Positions 15,289-15,769 of a stretch of DNA of 15,769 nucleotides are shown here, piece after piece. The translations under genes were made by a program, and so were the position numbers. Under the pieces are notes generated by a model, which worked only from the letters and a program-made list of their open reading frames with translations, was not told the DNA's origin and did no database searches. Within the stretch, counting starts at the first letter, position 1, and each line of letters begins with the position of its first letter. The DNA is from Physcocola sp002396385. Its GTDB lineage: Bacteria > Bacteroidota > Bacteroidia > Bacteroidales > Paludibacteraceae. Where the stretch lies: the NCBI GenBank assembly GCA_946535435.1, contig CAMNDM010000065.1, positions 1-15,769 of the forward strand, written 5' to 3'.

Positions 15289-15769
15289 TCAGAAAAGGGA
15301 ATCATCGTCCTCAACCACCTTTTTCAAGTAGTAGAGTTTCTCCCACAATTCATTAGGAAGCATCTCTTTGAATTTTTCCACACTGTTTTCTGGAATAATA
15401 ATGTAACGCAAGGATTCGCAACGATAAAAAGCATCATCTCCGATGCTTGTGAGAGAGTCAGGAAGGGTGAGGGACTGCAAGGATTTGCAACCCCAAAAAG
15501 AACGATCTCCGATACTTGCGAGAGAGTCAGGAAGGGTGAGGGACTGCAAGGATTCGCAACGATAAAAAGCATCATCTCCGATGCTTGTAAGAGATGCTGG
15601 AAGGGTGAGGGACTGCAAGGATTTGCAACAACTAAAAGCACAATCTCCGATGCTTGTAAGAGATGCTGGAAGGGTGAGGGAATGCAAGGATGAGCAATCA
15701 CTAAAAGCAAAATCTCCGATGCTTGTGAGAGAGTCAGGAAGGGTGAGGGAATGCAAGGATGAGCAACCC
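15289..15769 (-). CDS. BspA-type leucine-rich-repeat protein, C-terminal part (5' end beyond window)
   Basis: The frame is open from the window edge to a TAA at 15289, about 160 residues. It consists of 23-residue repeats of the LRR_5/BspA kind (SLTSIGDDAFYRCESLQSLT), five or more units, then a C-terminal cap: IIIPENSVEKFKEMLPNELW and an acidic end EDDDSLF. The cap form (a strand, then K/E-rich helix) is common in Bacteroidales BspA-like proteins. No membrane segment or type IX sorting tail is seen at this end. Such proteins in Prevotella, Tannerella and protists mediate surface binding, but many family members have no known role. It converges on the AraC-type gene with a 27-bp gap. Confidence 0.9.
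   Translation of the reverse strand, partial: GCSSLHSLTLPDSLTSIGDFAFSDCSSLHSLTLPASLTSIGDCAFSCCKSLQSLTLPASLTSIGDDAFYRCESLQSLTLPDSLASIGDRSFWGCKSLQSLTLPDSLTSIGDDAFYRCESLRYIIIPENSVEKFKEMLPNELWEKLYYLKKVVEDDDSLF
15402..15769 (-). repeat. 69-bp tandem repeats encoding leucine-rich repeats
   Basis: The marker GGGACTGCAA or its variant GGGAATGCAA (plus strand) recurs at 15471, 15540, 15609, 15678 and 15747, exactly every 69 bp, with a degenerate copy at 15402. Each unit encodes 23 residues in the minus-strand gene. Units are nearly identical at the DNA level, including silent positions, and the array continues past the window edge. Confidence 0.93.

Noticed and set aside
15402..15769. Regular 69-bp repeats resembling a CRISPR array
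   Set aside because: There are no unique spacers; the whole unit repeats and encodes 23-residue leucine-rich repeats in a continuous minus-strand frame.

Overview
The window looks like a chromosomal segment from a Bacteroidales bacterium, most likely a Prevotella- or Bacteroides-like gut or oral species (inference). The reasons are repeated promoter elements of the Bacteroidota type (TAnnTTTG at -7), weak Shine-Dalgarno signals, a C-terminal tail resembling type IX secretion sorting signals, BspA-type leucine-rich repeats, and an Rpn/PDDEXK-type transposase-like nuclease.

Layout. (1) 1-8245: two large, divergently transcribed, paralogous secreted proteins. Each has an N-terminal glycoside hydrolase family 8-like domain followed by DUF11-type repeats. 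The minus-strand copy (1-4642, cut by the window edge) also carries a lectin-like insert and a GC-rich run of Ig-like modules. The plus-strand copy (4979-8245) ends in a sorting-tail-like C-terminus. The 336-bp region between them holds a perfect inverted repeat, a third half-site on a -7 box, another palindrome and an A6G8 tract. (2) 8327-9555: an Rpn-family nuclease/putative transposase with a textbook promoter, a possible 29-codon leader ORF and a strong terminator. (3) 9561-10943, minus: a membrane-anchored metallophosphoesterase of the purple-acid-phosphatase type. (4) 11200-13584: pnp, polynucleotide phosphorylase, with an unusual Arg/Gly/Asp-rich C-terminal extension built from 48-bp tandem repeats, a 5' leader hairpin and a strong terminator. 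(5) 13717-15261: a compact module. Two 16-bp direct repeats at a 22-bp period lie just upstream of a -7 box. They are followed by a 25-codon ORF for a strongly cationic amphipathic peptide, a terminator, and then a gene for a polytopic membrane protein fused to an AraC-type DNA-binding domain. (6) 15289-15769, minus: the C-terminal part of a BspA-type leucine-rich-repeat protein encoded by near-identical 69-bp units.

The most interesting candidate is module 5. Its layout (tiny cationic peptide, membrane one-component AraC regulator, direct repeats placed like an AraC activator site in front of the peptide gene) fits an autoinducing peptide signalling circuit. That function is inferred from layout only; no homology search could be run here.
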